Positions 11,700-22,469 of a DNA stretch of 64,000 nt are shown one piece after another. The position numbers were made by a program, and so were the translations under genes. Position 1 is the first letter of the stretch. Each line of letters opens with the position of its first letter. The notes under the pieces were generated by a model. The model was not told the origin of the DNA and ran no database searches. It worked only from the letters and a program-made list of their open reading frames with translations. The DNA comes from Sophora flavescens (Eukaryota; Streptophyta; Magnoliopsida; Fabales; Fabaceae): the NCBI GenBank assembly GCA_030762895.1, contig CM061069.1, positions 25,353,404 to 25,417,403 of the forward strand. The letters are read 5' to 3'.

Positions 11700-14458
11700 A
11701 GTCCACAAAGGTGTAGGAATTTCCGGCTGCAGTAGCTGAGCACCAACTCCAAGTATTGATCTTAATCATATTTGTTACTTTATCAAAATCAAGTGAGGCA
11801 TCCTTGAACACGATTTCGTTCATGTGCAACCAAAGGGACCAAATTGTAGAGAACTAGAGTAACCTCCAATGCTTTTTTGACAAACCATAGGGTGCAAGAC
11901 CCACATGCTGAATGAAGTGATCTCTCAGGTCACCGGGGAGCACCACCTCTAGACCCAACCAATTGTAAATATTCATCCAAATGTAATGTGAGAATCAGCA
12001 AAACCTGAGTAAGTGCGCAGTGCTTTCTGGTTTGGAATTACAGAAAGGGCAAGCAAGGTTATTTCCAATACCCTACACATCTCGGATCGCCAAATTTGGC
12101 TTAGTAGGAATTCTATTTAAGACATCTTTCCAACAAAAGGCAGTGACCTTCAAAGGAGTTACTTTATCCCAAAAAGGCTTAAAGAACAACTTATCTAGAA
12201 AGCTGACATTGGTAGATATTGCTCTATAAGCAGAATTTACTGAGTACAATCCTGACTTGTCGTCGTTCCAAAACCAACCATCCTCCATATTGAAGGTCGC
12301 CGAACACGAAGAGATGACTGACATCAAAGAATTACATAGATCACTTTCCCAAACAAACAAGTTCCTTCGCCACACCAGATTCCAACACCAAAACTCCATC
12401 CCTCCACAGTCCCATATCTTGGACAGTTGCATCCTTTAGAGAAGACACCTGGTAGAGCCTTGCAAACCTGTTTCCTAGAGCCTCTGCACCCGCCCACTTT
12501 TCTTTCCATAATAAGATATCACTTCCACATCCTAACTTTCTACTTAAACCCGTGGATTGCCACCCATGTTTAGGTGATCCTGATCCCTCTAATCTATGTA
12601 GGTCCCTCCACCAAATTGACCCCCTCACTACCACTCCAGGATTGTCAAACAGATTTCCTTTCAATGATGTTGCACCGTATCTCACCTAGATAAGTCTCAA
12701 CCAAATACCTTCCCTCTCGGATAACATTCGCCATTTTCATTTGCCTAGTAAAGCCAAATTGAAGTTTTGTAGGTTTTTAATTCCCAAACCCCCTTCCTCT
12801 TTAGATCTGCAAACCATGTCCCAATTCACCTAAGCCGCCCTCTTGCAACTCTTACTTCACCCCACAGAAAGTTTCTTTGGATTTTTGTTAAGGAGTTGAT
12901 TACCTTCAGCGGAGCCTTATAGAATGACAAGAAGTATACCGGTAAGCAAGACAAAACTGCGTTAATCAATACAATGCGGCCACCAAAAGATAAGTTCTTG
13001 TTTCTCCACCCCAATAGTCTTTTTCTAACCGCTTGTACCACTGGTTCCAAAGTTGTTATCTTCCTCGGATCTCCCTCGACCTGGATGCCCACAAAATTGA
13101 AAGGTGTTCCCCCCATCCTACAATTGAGTAAGGTTGCTGCTTGTCTGACCAAAGCTTCATCCACCTTCAATCCCATCAAGTAGCTTTTGAAATAATTCAC
13201 TCTTAACCCGGATGGCAATTCGAACATTCTCAGGATACTTTTAATAGCCAATGTGTTTGCTAATGATGCTTCCCCCACAATAACTGTATCATCCGCATAT
13301 TAGATGTGGGAGACTGTAATGCTATTCTCCCCCTCAACTATTATGTATCCTTTGAATATTCCCTTGTCAACCGCACTGTTGAGTAACCAGCTTAGCCCCC
13401 CAGCCACAATCAGAAAAAGAAAAGGAGCCATGGGGCCTCCCTGTCTTAGGCCTTTCGACACCCTGAACTCTTCCGACGGGCTTCCATCAACCAGCACAAA
13501 TACAGTAGAAGACCCTAGACATTCTTGGATCCAATTTCTCCAAGTCTCATTAAATCCCATTCTCCCAAACGTATAGTCTAGGAATTCCCAACTTACAAAT
13601 CATACGCCTTCTCAAAATCCACCTTGAATATCATCCATTTCTAGCACCTTCTTGCGTGGTCACAAATCTCATTAATCACCATAACCCCATATCAAGAATA
13701 TTTCTCCCCATAAAAAATGCCGATTGGTTCTCTGAGATGATGCAACTCATTACTTTGCTCAATCTCGACGCCAATAGCTTTGCCAAGATTTTGTAGATGC
13801 ACTCCACAAGAGAGATTGGCCTATAATCATTCAACTTTGCAGGGGTTTCCTTCTTCGGGATAAGAGCAATGAAAGAAGCGTTACAGCCTCTTGCAAGTTT
13901 ACCATTTCTGTGGAACTTGTCAACTAGCCTGCAAACATCAACTCTGAGCAGTGACCAAAATTTCTTAATAAACATGAAGTTGTACCCATCAGGTCCGGAC
14001 TTTTATTATATTTATTACCACATTCCCAAACAGGTGCCTTTATCTCCGATTCTGAGAATTCAGAAGATAACATAGCATTTTGGGCAGCCGAAATGATTTT
14101 AAACTGTACCCCATCAAGAACCGGCCTTAACCAATGATCTCCATTGAACCTCCTCCTGAAATGAGAAGATGTTTCAGACTTAATGCGTCCCACATCTTAT
14201 ATCCAACCACCATTTATTCTTGAGGCCAAGGATACTGTTAACTTTCCTTCTTTTGTTCATTCTTGCATGGAAATAATGGGAATTAGAATCGCCATGCTTC
14301 AGCCAGTTGGATCTCGATCTCTGGTGAGATAACACATCTTTCAACTTCCAACATTTCCAAAAGGAGTCTATAGCTTCCCTCCTCATCTGAGAGAGCTCCG
14401 GATTCAGCCTTCTCGTCCCATTTTTTAATTTCCAGACCAGCTTTTCCAATGTTGTCAT
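11700..14458 (-). pseudogene. LINE ORF2: reverse transcriptase and zf-RVT region, broken
   Basis: Going down the minus strand: WLKHGDSNSHYFHARMNKRR (14180-14458); the RT start with FIALIPKKE, YRPISLVECIYKI and SENQSAF (13676-13975); GLRQGGPMAPFLF (13300-13560); YADDTVIVGEA (about 13300) directly preceded by a stop where Gln is usual; the region after YADD with FGGRIVLINAVL (12826-13278); and the zf-RVT-like end with VNSAYRA and KVTAFCWKDVLNRIPT (12073-12432). Order and spacing match plant L1-type ORF2. At least five frame breaks make it non-functional. Confidence 0.85.
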
Positions 14459-14480
14459 CTAGATACGAAGAATTGTTGCA

Positions 14481-16129
14481 TGTAGCAGTTTAATGTAGTG
14501 CCCTGAATCTGGCATGAGTATTTCACAACAATTCTTTCATTTCATGTTTCATTGTTATATTATATCATTATGTGTTATGGTTTTTTTTATTTATAATTTT
14601 TTGGATTGATTTAATGGTTGTTGGATTAATTTTGAATTGTTTGGCAATTGATGAAATGGTTTAAACTGGGAAGGGGAATATAACTGTTACGGGTTGATGA
14701 GCCGCTGCATATATGAGGTTTAGTTTAACCCAATTCTTATTGAAACTTCTAGAGGAAATTTATCATGCTGATCATGCCTATGCTTTTGTATAACTCACTT
14801 GGCTTAGAATAAAGCAAAGTTATCTTCCTGTATTCATTGTCTAAAGTCATGTAACAGCTATGTAGATCTCTGTGAAGGACATTTTCTAGCTATAAAGTAT
14901 AAACACATGCAAATGCAAACACTAATACGGGCTGTACTTGACTAGCTTCTTCCCAGTTTTGTTTTTTTCATTTGAATCTCTGTTGAAAATGGCCATGTGG
15001 CATAGATTTTAATTACTAAGGCATTACTGATGAAATGGGCAGTATGCATCTTTTGATATTTGATATAGGTGTTTGTCCATTCTATGGATCTATACCAAGG
15101 TGCAAGTTGCTATGGTGATATTAAAAAGGAGTTTGTGTGATTTTTTTGTTCTTTCATTCTTTATTTTGAACGGGTGCTGAAATTGTCTAAGTTGTTTGTG
15201 AGATTTTTTTGAATTTATACTTTAATTCTTTTCTCATATAAGGTTATTGAAAAAAAGCCTACTCAAGACTACAATATAATTTTTTTTTTCTTTAACCTGG
15301 CTGTAAAGCAAATCGATCTTTGTTTTCATAACCAACCAAAATGGTTTCTTCTTCTTAATCAGATAGCTAGAGGATTGTTTAATTAAAAACATCTATGAGT
15401 GTATCCCTCAAGGGTTAATAAAAAGTTTTGTCTATTTATTTTCTTTTCCAAAGACAAACAAATGGTCTAAAGTTTAATCAAAAGACAGAATTGGCCATGT
15501 CTCTGTCATATACATGGAATTTTGTACTAGATGACAACCATTTGTTCAAGATGGTCTTCTGAAATTGTAACTAGGCACATATGTTTCAAATGATATTTTG
15601 ATAATTAAAATGTATTTTACTTTTGGTGAGTTAAGTTTCATTAGTTCAAGAAACGAATGAGTGCACTTTTCGTTATGGCATATGCATCTCTTAACTCTTT
15701 CTTTTCCCTTCCTTCTCTCTACTCTAATTAAAGAACTTGAGAGTACAATACTTGTATGATAAAAATGTAACCTATTGCTTTAATTGCAAAATTTGGGTGA
15801 AAAAGAGACACGAAGCATCCCATAAGTTTTTCAAATTGAGCATCTTATTCAATTACTCTCATGTATACTATATCTTATTCAATTGTAACCCTAGTTACAC
15901 TAATAAGAAACTAACAATTTTGGATTCTCTCAGTACCTCCATCAATCAACCCTCTCTGTTGTTCAAGCTGCTTGACTTCACTCTGGTACATCTTACCACT
16001 CGCTAATCCCCTGTGTTTTATTTAATCCTTTAATTGTAGCATAAGACATGTTTATTTTTATCGGTATAGCCATGCATTAACCTTAGTTTTCTGTTCAAAC
16101 CCAAAATAATTATGGTAGATCGTGAAAAT
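14481..16129. other. No gene recognised; AT-rich, probably CACTA interior
   Basis: About 1.65 kb of AT-rich sequence with short T-runs and no coding signal I can defend. A plus frame at 15737-16006 has no family features. Because a CACTA start-like exon and protease exons follow and a CACTA terminus lies at 17850, this may be decayed CACTA sequence. Confidence 0.35.
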
Positions 16130-16741
16130 ATGGATCGGAAGTGGATGTCTGCCAATGGTTTGTAATCTGCATGCTTTATACATTATGTGTTGCTTTGTAA
16201 ATTCTATTCTACTAAATTCTGCATTGTTCTAGTTATTTTGTTATTGTTGTTGGTTTTATTACAAGTTATAAACTGCTTGTGGTTATAAGATTTCGTTACT
16301 ACTTTTGCTCTTCTTTTACAAATTCTGATGCTACTATTCTTGTTATTAGAAACTGGTTACTATTTCTGCTTGCTACATATATGAGGTTTGATTAGAGAAA
16401 AAATTCCTCACGTGGTGTAGTACTTGGTTAAAAAAACGAAGCCATAGCTTAATTTATTTGTGTTGAATATCAAGTTTTAAGGTTGGAGTTTTCCAGTTGC
16501 TGATGCTTACTTGTTGATCCTTACTTTTACTATCAAACCTTCAAATTTGATGTGTGTTTGTTAGATGTATGTTTGCTCTCTCTCTCATGCTCATGTTTCC
16601 TGCTTGATAATTGTTCACCATTTCTGCCATGATAGTTGTCACTGTCTTATTATATATGTAAGAATGTTTCATTTTCATCTCTAAAGAACAAAGGAAAAAA
16701 AATCGTAAATTGTATTCTCATGTTCAAATTGATATCTATAG

Positions 16742-17038
16742 TGCCCCCGCCAATCGAACTACACTGATTGTGGCTACTACGTTCTCAAGTTTATGAAAGA
16801 TATCGTCGTTCAGAACCAAATGCAAATCCTAATGATGGTATTTATTTTTAATTCTAGTTTATATAATTTAATTACTCTTACATTTGATCATTCAAACGTA
16901 CTTTAATTCTAACATGATTTAATTTTCATTTTGCAGTACTTTCCTGGATGTAAATGCGTCACATACTCTAATGATCAACTTACTCAACTTAAGGAAGAGT
17001 GGTATCGATATGTTGTTATGAATTTTATCAACAACTAA
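16742..17038 (+). pseudogene. Ulp1-like (C48) cysteine protease fragment of a CACTA element
   Basis: The exon 16742-16837 (after AG, before GT) reads CPRQSNYTDCGYYVLKFMK, with the Cys of the Ulp1 active-site motif (Q-x6-DCG). The second exon 16937-17038 continues in phase and ends WYRYVVMNFINN then stop, the usual end of plant transposon Ulp1 proteins. The His and Asp part of the triad would lie upstream and I do not find it. CACTA and MULE elements often carry such domains. Their role in transposition is not established. Confidence 0.65.
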
Positions 17039-17539
17039 AGGGTACAACATACTCTGATATTATGCTAGCTAGTATCTCTCCTATAGAATATTAGACTTGT
17101 GTGTATGTGCAAGTGATATGTGTATGCATCTTATGCAGACAGGCAACAAGGATTTTGTGCCATCAGGCAGAAGATGGAAGCCACATGTAGAAATTGTTTA
17201 GAATTACTAGTGTGTTGGTTAACTTAATATTTGTTAGTAGTGCGTGCATCTATCGGTTAGCTATAGTTATTGTCTAGTGTAGGTTATCTACTTTTTGGTA
17301 TATCGACTTAAATATTAGAATTGGTTATGTGTACGCTTTTCTGTGGATTGTGTAAGTATATTAGTTAATTTGCTTATATGGTTTTGACGTTTGGTTTATA
17401 TATACTTACCAATACCAATTTTTATGTAACCTTTTGTATGTAAATGTATAGTTTTGTTGAGTTTTGTTGAGTGCAATGGGATGGATAAACTGTTTAATGT
17501 ATTGGTCTTGCTGAGTGCAGAAGGGAAATATAGAAAAAC

Positions 17540-17850
17540 AATGTGAATAATTAAAAAAAAGGGAATAGACAACACTTCTTTAAAAAAGTGTTGTCTAAAG
17601 TGATGAATAGACAACGTTTCTCTGAGAAAGCGCTATCTATTCCACAGGCAATAGATAGCGCTTTCTTGAAAAAATGTTATCCATTCCTTACTTTGGATAG
17701 TGCTTCCTTAAAGAAGCGCTGTCTATTCCCAACTTTCAATAGCGCTTTAGAAGGGCTATCTTTTCTTCCACCTTCAGTAGCGGGTGAATAAATAGCGCTA
17801 CTAAAGGCAAAAAAAAAAAAACACTATTAAAACCCTTTTCTGTAATAGTG
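17540..17850. repeat. CACTA subterminal repeats and terminal inverted repeat
   Basis: Words such as AATAGACAAC, AAAGCGCT and AGCGCTATCTATT recur in both orientations about eight times between 17560 and 17800. Then comes the terminal sequence, whose reverse complement begins CACTATTACAGAAAAGGG. Such arrays are transposase-binding sites in En/Spm elements. The boundary at 17850/17851 is sharp, because 17851 onward is LTR copy C. Confidence 0.7.
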
Positions 17851-17937
17851 TTCGTTAAGTCTTCATTTAATTTTCTAGCTTGTATTTACTTCAATTGGTG
17901 TCTTATTTCATCATAAGGAACAATTTGGGTGAAACAT

Positions 17938-19549
17938 TGATAGGCTCCTAGCAAGTGTACTTGGATCGAAGCAAGTAATAATAAAATGGTGATAAACCGA
18001 GTATCGAACTCAGGGATTGGGAAATCAAGTACAACTTCACAAATTAAACAACTATTTTAGACTGAGAAATAGGTGTGAATAGATTTCAAGAAAATAAAAT
18101 AAACAATAGAATAAAATCAAATATTTTTGGGATTTTAAAATATCAAAAGGGATTCCCAGGAATTGGGTTACCAATAAGACTGTTCATGTTACTAAATTGA
18201 CTACCCCTCTTGTTAATTATCGAAATTTGCTTTGAAGGCGAATTTATCCTAAATAAGTTAATGTTCCCTCCCGGGATACAAAAATCGTGCCCAATGAAAC
18301 CAACCCATACTCTCGTGGTAATTGAATTTAAATTGAACCCTTTAAGCTTTGTGACAATTCATGAACCCTCGAAGGACCGCTTCTAACTCTCATGATTTAA
18401 GTCCTAAGTTCAATCCCTATAGATCCAATACCTAAGTTCACCACTAAGTTCCTCCTTAGAGTATCTATGACATGCAAATAAGTGCGCACCAGATTCACAA
18501 GTAATTCATGCAATAGGAATCAAATCGAAAGCAAATTGAAATTAACAAAAAGTAAAACGTCAATTCGTAACATAAAACAAATCTTGGGCATAGCCCCAAT
18601 CCTAAAAACAAAAAGACTACTCAAGCATTGCCATGGTCCTGGCAAGCTTGATTAACAAAAGTATAAAAGAAAACCTAAGAGAGAAGAAGAAATTGGAGAA
18701 GAAGAGAAATCCTAGTTTTTGCCTAAGGTTGCCCCTGTCCCTATTTTCGAGCCTAATTGCTCTATTTATAGAGTAGGGTAACTTGAATCCCAAGCAATTA
18801 CAAAATCAGATCAAATCAGCTTTTAAAATTCCATATTGCACGTCACGACCGTGATGGCTGTCACGGTCAGGCCGTGACAGATTCTGTCTTGGAAAACTTG
18901 GCATTGTTTGGCCTGTCACGGCCTGGCCGTGACAGGTTCTGACTTTGTGTTCTTCTTTCTTTTTCAGCCCTGCTCGATCATGGCCGTGATGCCTATCACG
19001 GCCAGGCAGTGATGGGCTCTGTTTGGCTCATTTTTCTTGTATTTCAAGCTCTGCCTTCATGCAAACTCCAACATAATTGGTCCTGAGCATTTTAATCTTC
19101 ATATTTAATTGCCAAATCAATATCTCCAAATTAATTGCCAAATCTTATCATATCCTTTGTTGTTGTGATCGGCAATTATTATCCAAATCCAATTTGATTT
19201 GGATCCAATCTTTTATCTCAATGCCAATTGAATTATCTTTAAATCATAATAATTCAAATCCAAATTGATTTGGATTCAAATCCATCATGTGGGCCCTTGC
19301 AATTTACTTGGCAATCTTCAATTTAATTTCAATCCTTCTTCTTTGTCCTTTCCTAAAAATAAAAATAAGAAAATCTTGAGAAAATCAATTAAATTCTAAT
19401 TAAAATCAATTAAATGCACACATTGACTAAAAATAACTAAAATAGGAAAACAAAGTCTAATTTGGGCTAAATCAAGAATTCAACAAAATTTAATTGATGA
19501 AATCCGTTCGAAAATAATAGATAAAACATGACAAGACAGTGGATTATCA
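17938..19549 (-). mobile_element. Solo LTR (gypsy, Athila/Tat-like), 1.6 kb
   Basis: It interrupts LTR copy C at the point where copies A and B read GTGAAACACCC. It starts TGATAGGCTCC and ends GATTATCA, with flanks AACAT and AACAC, a 5-bp TSD with one change. The first 100 bases share the GCAAGTGTAC...AAGTAATA...CGAACTCAGGGATTGGG block with the LTR at 833. No internal region is present, so it is a solo LTR. It contains a cluster of GTCACGGCC palindromes at about 18838-19015. Confidence 0.8.
18838..19015. repeat. Cluster of GTCACGGCC/GGCCGTGAC palindromes
   Basis: Four to six short inverted words built on CACGGCC and GGCCGTGA occur within 180 bp of otherwise AT-rich LTR, with TTCTG spacers. 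LTR copies A-C carry an analogous cluster built on AGCACG/CGTGCT although the two LTR families differ in sequence. Confidence 0.6.
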
Positions 19550-20654
19550 AACACCCTTGTTCCTGTCTTAACGTCTGTTCTGTTTAGGGGAGCACGGTCG
19601 TGCTTCCCTCAGCACGGGCGTGCTGACAATTAAGTTGAGCACGTGCGTCCTGTCTATTAAGCACGGCCGTGCTTACTGGTGCATGGTCGTACTGTTCTGG
19701 GCAGAAGGGTTGGAAACCCTTGCCAAGCTTCCTAGGGCATTCATAGATCAATCCTATTGGCTTTTAACTACACCATCAAGTATTAATTTTGTTACTATTT
19801 TTAATCTCCACGTCTTATAATTATATTGGAATTGATCCTTTAATTCTTGTTTCATTATTAACATCCCTAAAGCACTCATGAATCAAACCTAGGGTATTGA
19901 CTATACCATTAAGCATCAATCTCACTTCTCTTTACTATGATTCATGCCTTATGAACATTGGGAAATATCCCTTAACTCTTATAACCCCACTGACATTTTT
20001 TTACATTTAATTAGTGTGTTAACATCAATAACGTTAACGCCCATTTCACAAAATTAACATAACAACCAAGGCATCCATTCATGGCATCATCATCATTATC
20101 AACAACGATACAATAATTAAAGCATGCCAATCATATCAAAATCATAACATACAGATAGCATACCACATCAAATAAGCAGTTAGCATACAACAGGGTCATG
20201 TGTTAACCCTTCATATTACGTTACCATATTGCCTACATGTTATACTAATCCCTTCTCCCCATACCTGGTATGAAGATTTAACTACGATATGCTTGAGTGA
20301 ATCTTATACGTGGCTCCCTCGAACGACTCGACGAGTTCTCCAAGCCTTGGTGAAAATGTTAAAAGGGAAACCATTAATCCCCAATTCAAGAAAACAAAAG
20401 GGAGATTAATATAAGAGATGACAAGGTGCACGGATTCTACCTGGTTTAGAGATCCAAACAACAAACACAATGAACACATGTTCACAGTGGTATTCCCCAA
20501 TTGAAGAACGGTGGAAAACGGTGAACGAAATGATCCCTGCAAGAGTTCTTAGAGAAAACTGATGGGAACTCAAAGAGAAGAGTGAGAGGCAATTTCTGAG
20601 TATTAAAGTCGTGTAACCTAGGGTTTAGGGCGTGATTTAGAGGTTTAAAACGAA

Positions 20655-20837
20655 TCAGGTTTAAAACAAATAAAAAATGTCGGGCAGGCCCAAAAAAGCC
20701 CACAACCCGCATAGGGCTGGGCTTGGACACCTATTTTATAACTCAGTTGATTCTGGGCCTTTTTGACTCGGCCCTATAAAACCCGAATCCGCACCTGGCT
20801 AGCCCATGAGGACCTTTTTGACCCGACCCTATAAAAC
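20655..20837. other. GC-rich repeat-like segment
   Basis: Words GGGCAGGCCC, GGGCTGGGCTTGG and GACCCGACCCTATAAAACCC occur twice or in inverted form. The style resembles hAT-type non-autonomous elements of plants, but I cannot find clean ends. No coding sequence is visible. Confidence 0.3.
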
Positions 20838-21456
20838 CCTAAGGGTGCGTTTGATTTGCAAAAATGTAGGGGACCGGACAGCACAAAATTTTTTGTCCCT
20901 TGTTTGATTTGAAAAGTGGTCAGAGGACATGACAAAAAAGGGGGTGTGGGGCAGAACAATTATCCTTACATCTTTCTCTCAAAAAAACAAAATTATTCTT
21001 ACATCTATCTCCCCCTCCCTCTCTCTCTCCATCTCCCTTCCTCCCCCCTCTTCTCCCCCTCCCCCTCCCTCTCTCTCGAATTTTTTCAAAGATGTAAACG
21101 TTATATATATATATATATATTTCGATAGAACATTAACGTTATACAACACATATTAATAATATATATAATTATTATGGTAGTAATAATATATTATGATATA
21201 TACTATATATTATAAAATATATTATATATTGCCTAATACTTACATATATTAATAAAATTATATTACATATTAATATAATAATATATATTACAAAGGGTAT
21301 CATAGTAAAATTAATATTATTCTATTTATGTTGTCCATTATCTATCAAACGATATACAAGACAAAATGTTGTTCTGTGACTAAAAGGGTTATACCGTGCT
21401 GTCCTGCTCGTCTTGTGCTGTCGTGTGTATTAATGCGTATCAAACGCACCCTTAGG
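20838..21456. mobile_element. hAT-like MITE, about 620 bp
   Basis: The ends are perfect inverted repeats of 18 bp: CCTAAGGGTGCGTTTGAT at 20838 and its complement ending at 21456. GGGTGCGTTTGAT-type ends are common in plant hAT MITEs. The inside has a CT-rich block (about 21005-21075) and a long AT-rich block. I could not find a convincing TSD. It lies in the upstream region of RPB2. Confidence 0.6.
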
Positions 21457-21511
21457 CTTTTAAACGATACCAATCCGGACCGGGTTTTGCACATCGACCC
21501 TAACGCAAAGT

Positions 21512-21746
21512 CATGTTTGGGAAGATGGAGTGAGATGGTTAGTAATGGAGTGAAGTGGTTAAAAAACATTAATCCGTTGTTTGGAAGTTCATTCATTAAT
21601 GAAGTGGGATGATTTATGACGGTAAGCCAAATCATCCCATTCAAACCCCCATTTTTTATATCCTCCAAATTAGGGGGTTTGAAATTTCCCCCTTAAACTC
21701 CCAAACAAATCACTCCATTACCATCCCCTCAAAACTCCAAACATAG
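21512..21746. mobile_element. Short MITE upstream of RPB2
   Basis: Inverted ends CATGTTTGG (21512) and CCAAACATA (to 21746) enclose about 235 bp. The arms can fold back on each other (GGAGTGAGATGG against CCATTACCATCCC-like segments). It is non-coding and lies about 50-100 bp before the probable RPB2 transcribed region. Confidence 0.5.
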
Positions 21747-21789
21747 CCTAATAGACTAATACGTTGCCCCCGCCATAACCAAAGCCGAA

Positions 21790-22469
21790 AAACAAACAGG
21801 GCACAGTTAGCAGCTTCTGCTTCGTCCTCCAAATTCTCTTCTTAGTTCTTCTCAAGTTACTTCCCTCAATCCTTCTTCACCAAACATAAAAAGTTAGTTC
21901 CTCGAACCCTGTTTTTTAGTTCTTCGGGAAACAACAAATAATCCTTCTCAACTCTATGTTTAATTATTTCCTTCAATTGAAAGAAAAAAATAATAAGTTA
22001 GTTCTTCGAATCCTTTTCTAGGTCTCCTGCCCACGGGTCCGCCGTCGCTCATTCACCGCCCCATCCACCGGTCGCTCGCCACCTCAGCCGTCGGTCCTCC
22101 GCTGTCCCCAGCCCAGGTACGATTCATCTCTTTCTCCTTCGATTTTCAGCTTTTGATTCCTAACATTGATTTTCAGCTTTGGAATCGTATCACAATAGTG
22201 GTAGCTTATAGTTGATTTTTTTTTTGTAAATTTTCGATTTATAGTACTTAGTGGTTCATGTTGTGTATAAACTGGTGTTTGTTATTGGTTCACTGATTTG
22301 TGAGAAAATTCGAGTTCATTCTTCCCATATGAAATAGAACTCCGTTATCTTAGTGTTTTTTTTTAAGACAACACAAAATTTTGGTGCTTTGCTTTGTTAG
22401 GGTTTCACAGCAAAGAGAATTTCACAACAAAAAGCTTAATTACAAAATCTGAAAGAGAAAACTAGAAGC
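21790..22469 (+). other. RPB2 5' leader with a 5'-UTR intron
   Basis: A C/T-rich leader ends in GCCCAG at 22116 and is followed by GTACGATT. An intron of 284 bp (22117-22400) ends TTTGTTAG. The second leader exon 22401-22469 runs to the ATG. Introns in plant 5' leaders of housekeeping genes often raise expression. The transcription start is not visible in the sequence; 21790 is an approximate position. Confidence 0.55.

Larger units (their letters stand above)
10168..14480 (-). mobile_element. LINE (non-LTR retrotransposon), degenerate
   Basis: A minus-strand LINE. ORF2 fragments run from 14458 down to about 11700, followed by a 3' region of about 1.5 kb that ends at a T-run on the plus strand (about 10170-10179), read as the poly(A) tail. 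The endonuclease domain is absent, as expected for a 5'-truncated insertion. Several stops and frameshifts interrupt ORF2. Confidence 0.8.
16130..17850 (+). mobile_element. 3' part of a CACTA (En/Spm) DNA transposon
   Basis: Three items agree. A short exon-like start at 16130-16157 reads MDRKWMSAN, like the start of CACTA TNP2 proteins. Ulp1-type protease exons lie at 16742-17038. The terminus at 17822-17850 ends TAATAGTG (CACTA when reversed). Subterminal AATAGACAAC and AGCGCTATC repeats fill 17540-17800. The transposase body and the 5' end are missing. The LINE or other insertions to the left may have removed them. Confidence 0.65.
17851..20654 (-). repeat. Third copy of the Tekay-like LTR (copy C), interrupted
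   Basis: 17851-17937 and 19550-20654 together match copy A from about 3476 to about 4645 in the same orientation, including the AGCACG palindromes and the CCTAGGGCATTCATAGATC segment. The left part (minisatellite) and the last 300 bp of the LTR are absent. It is split by a solo LTR at 17938-19549. The CACTA terminus abuts it on the left. Confidence 0.75.
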
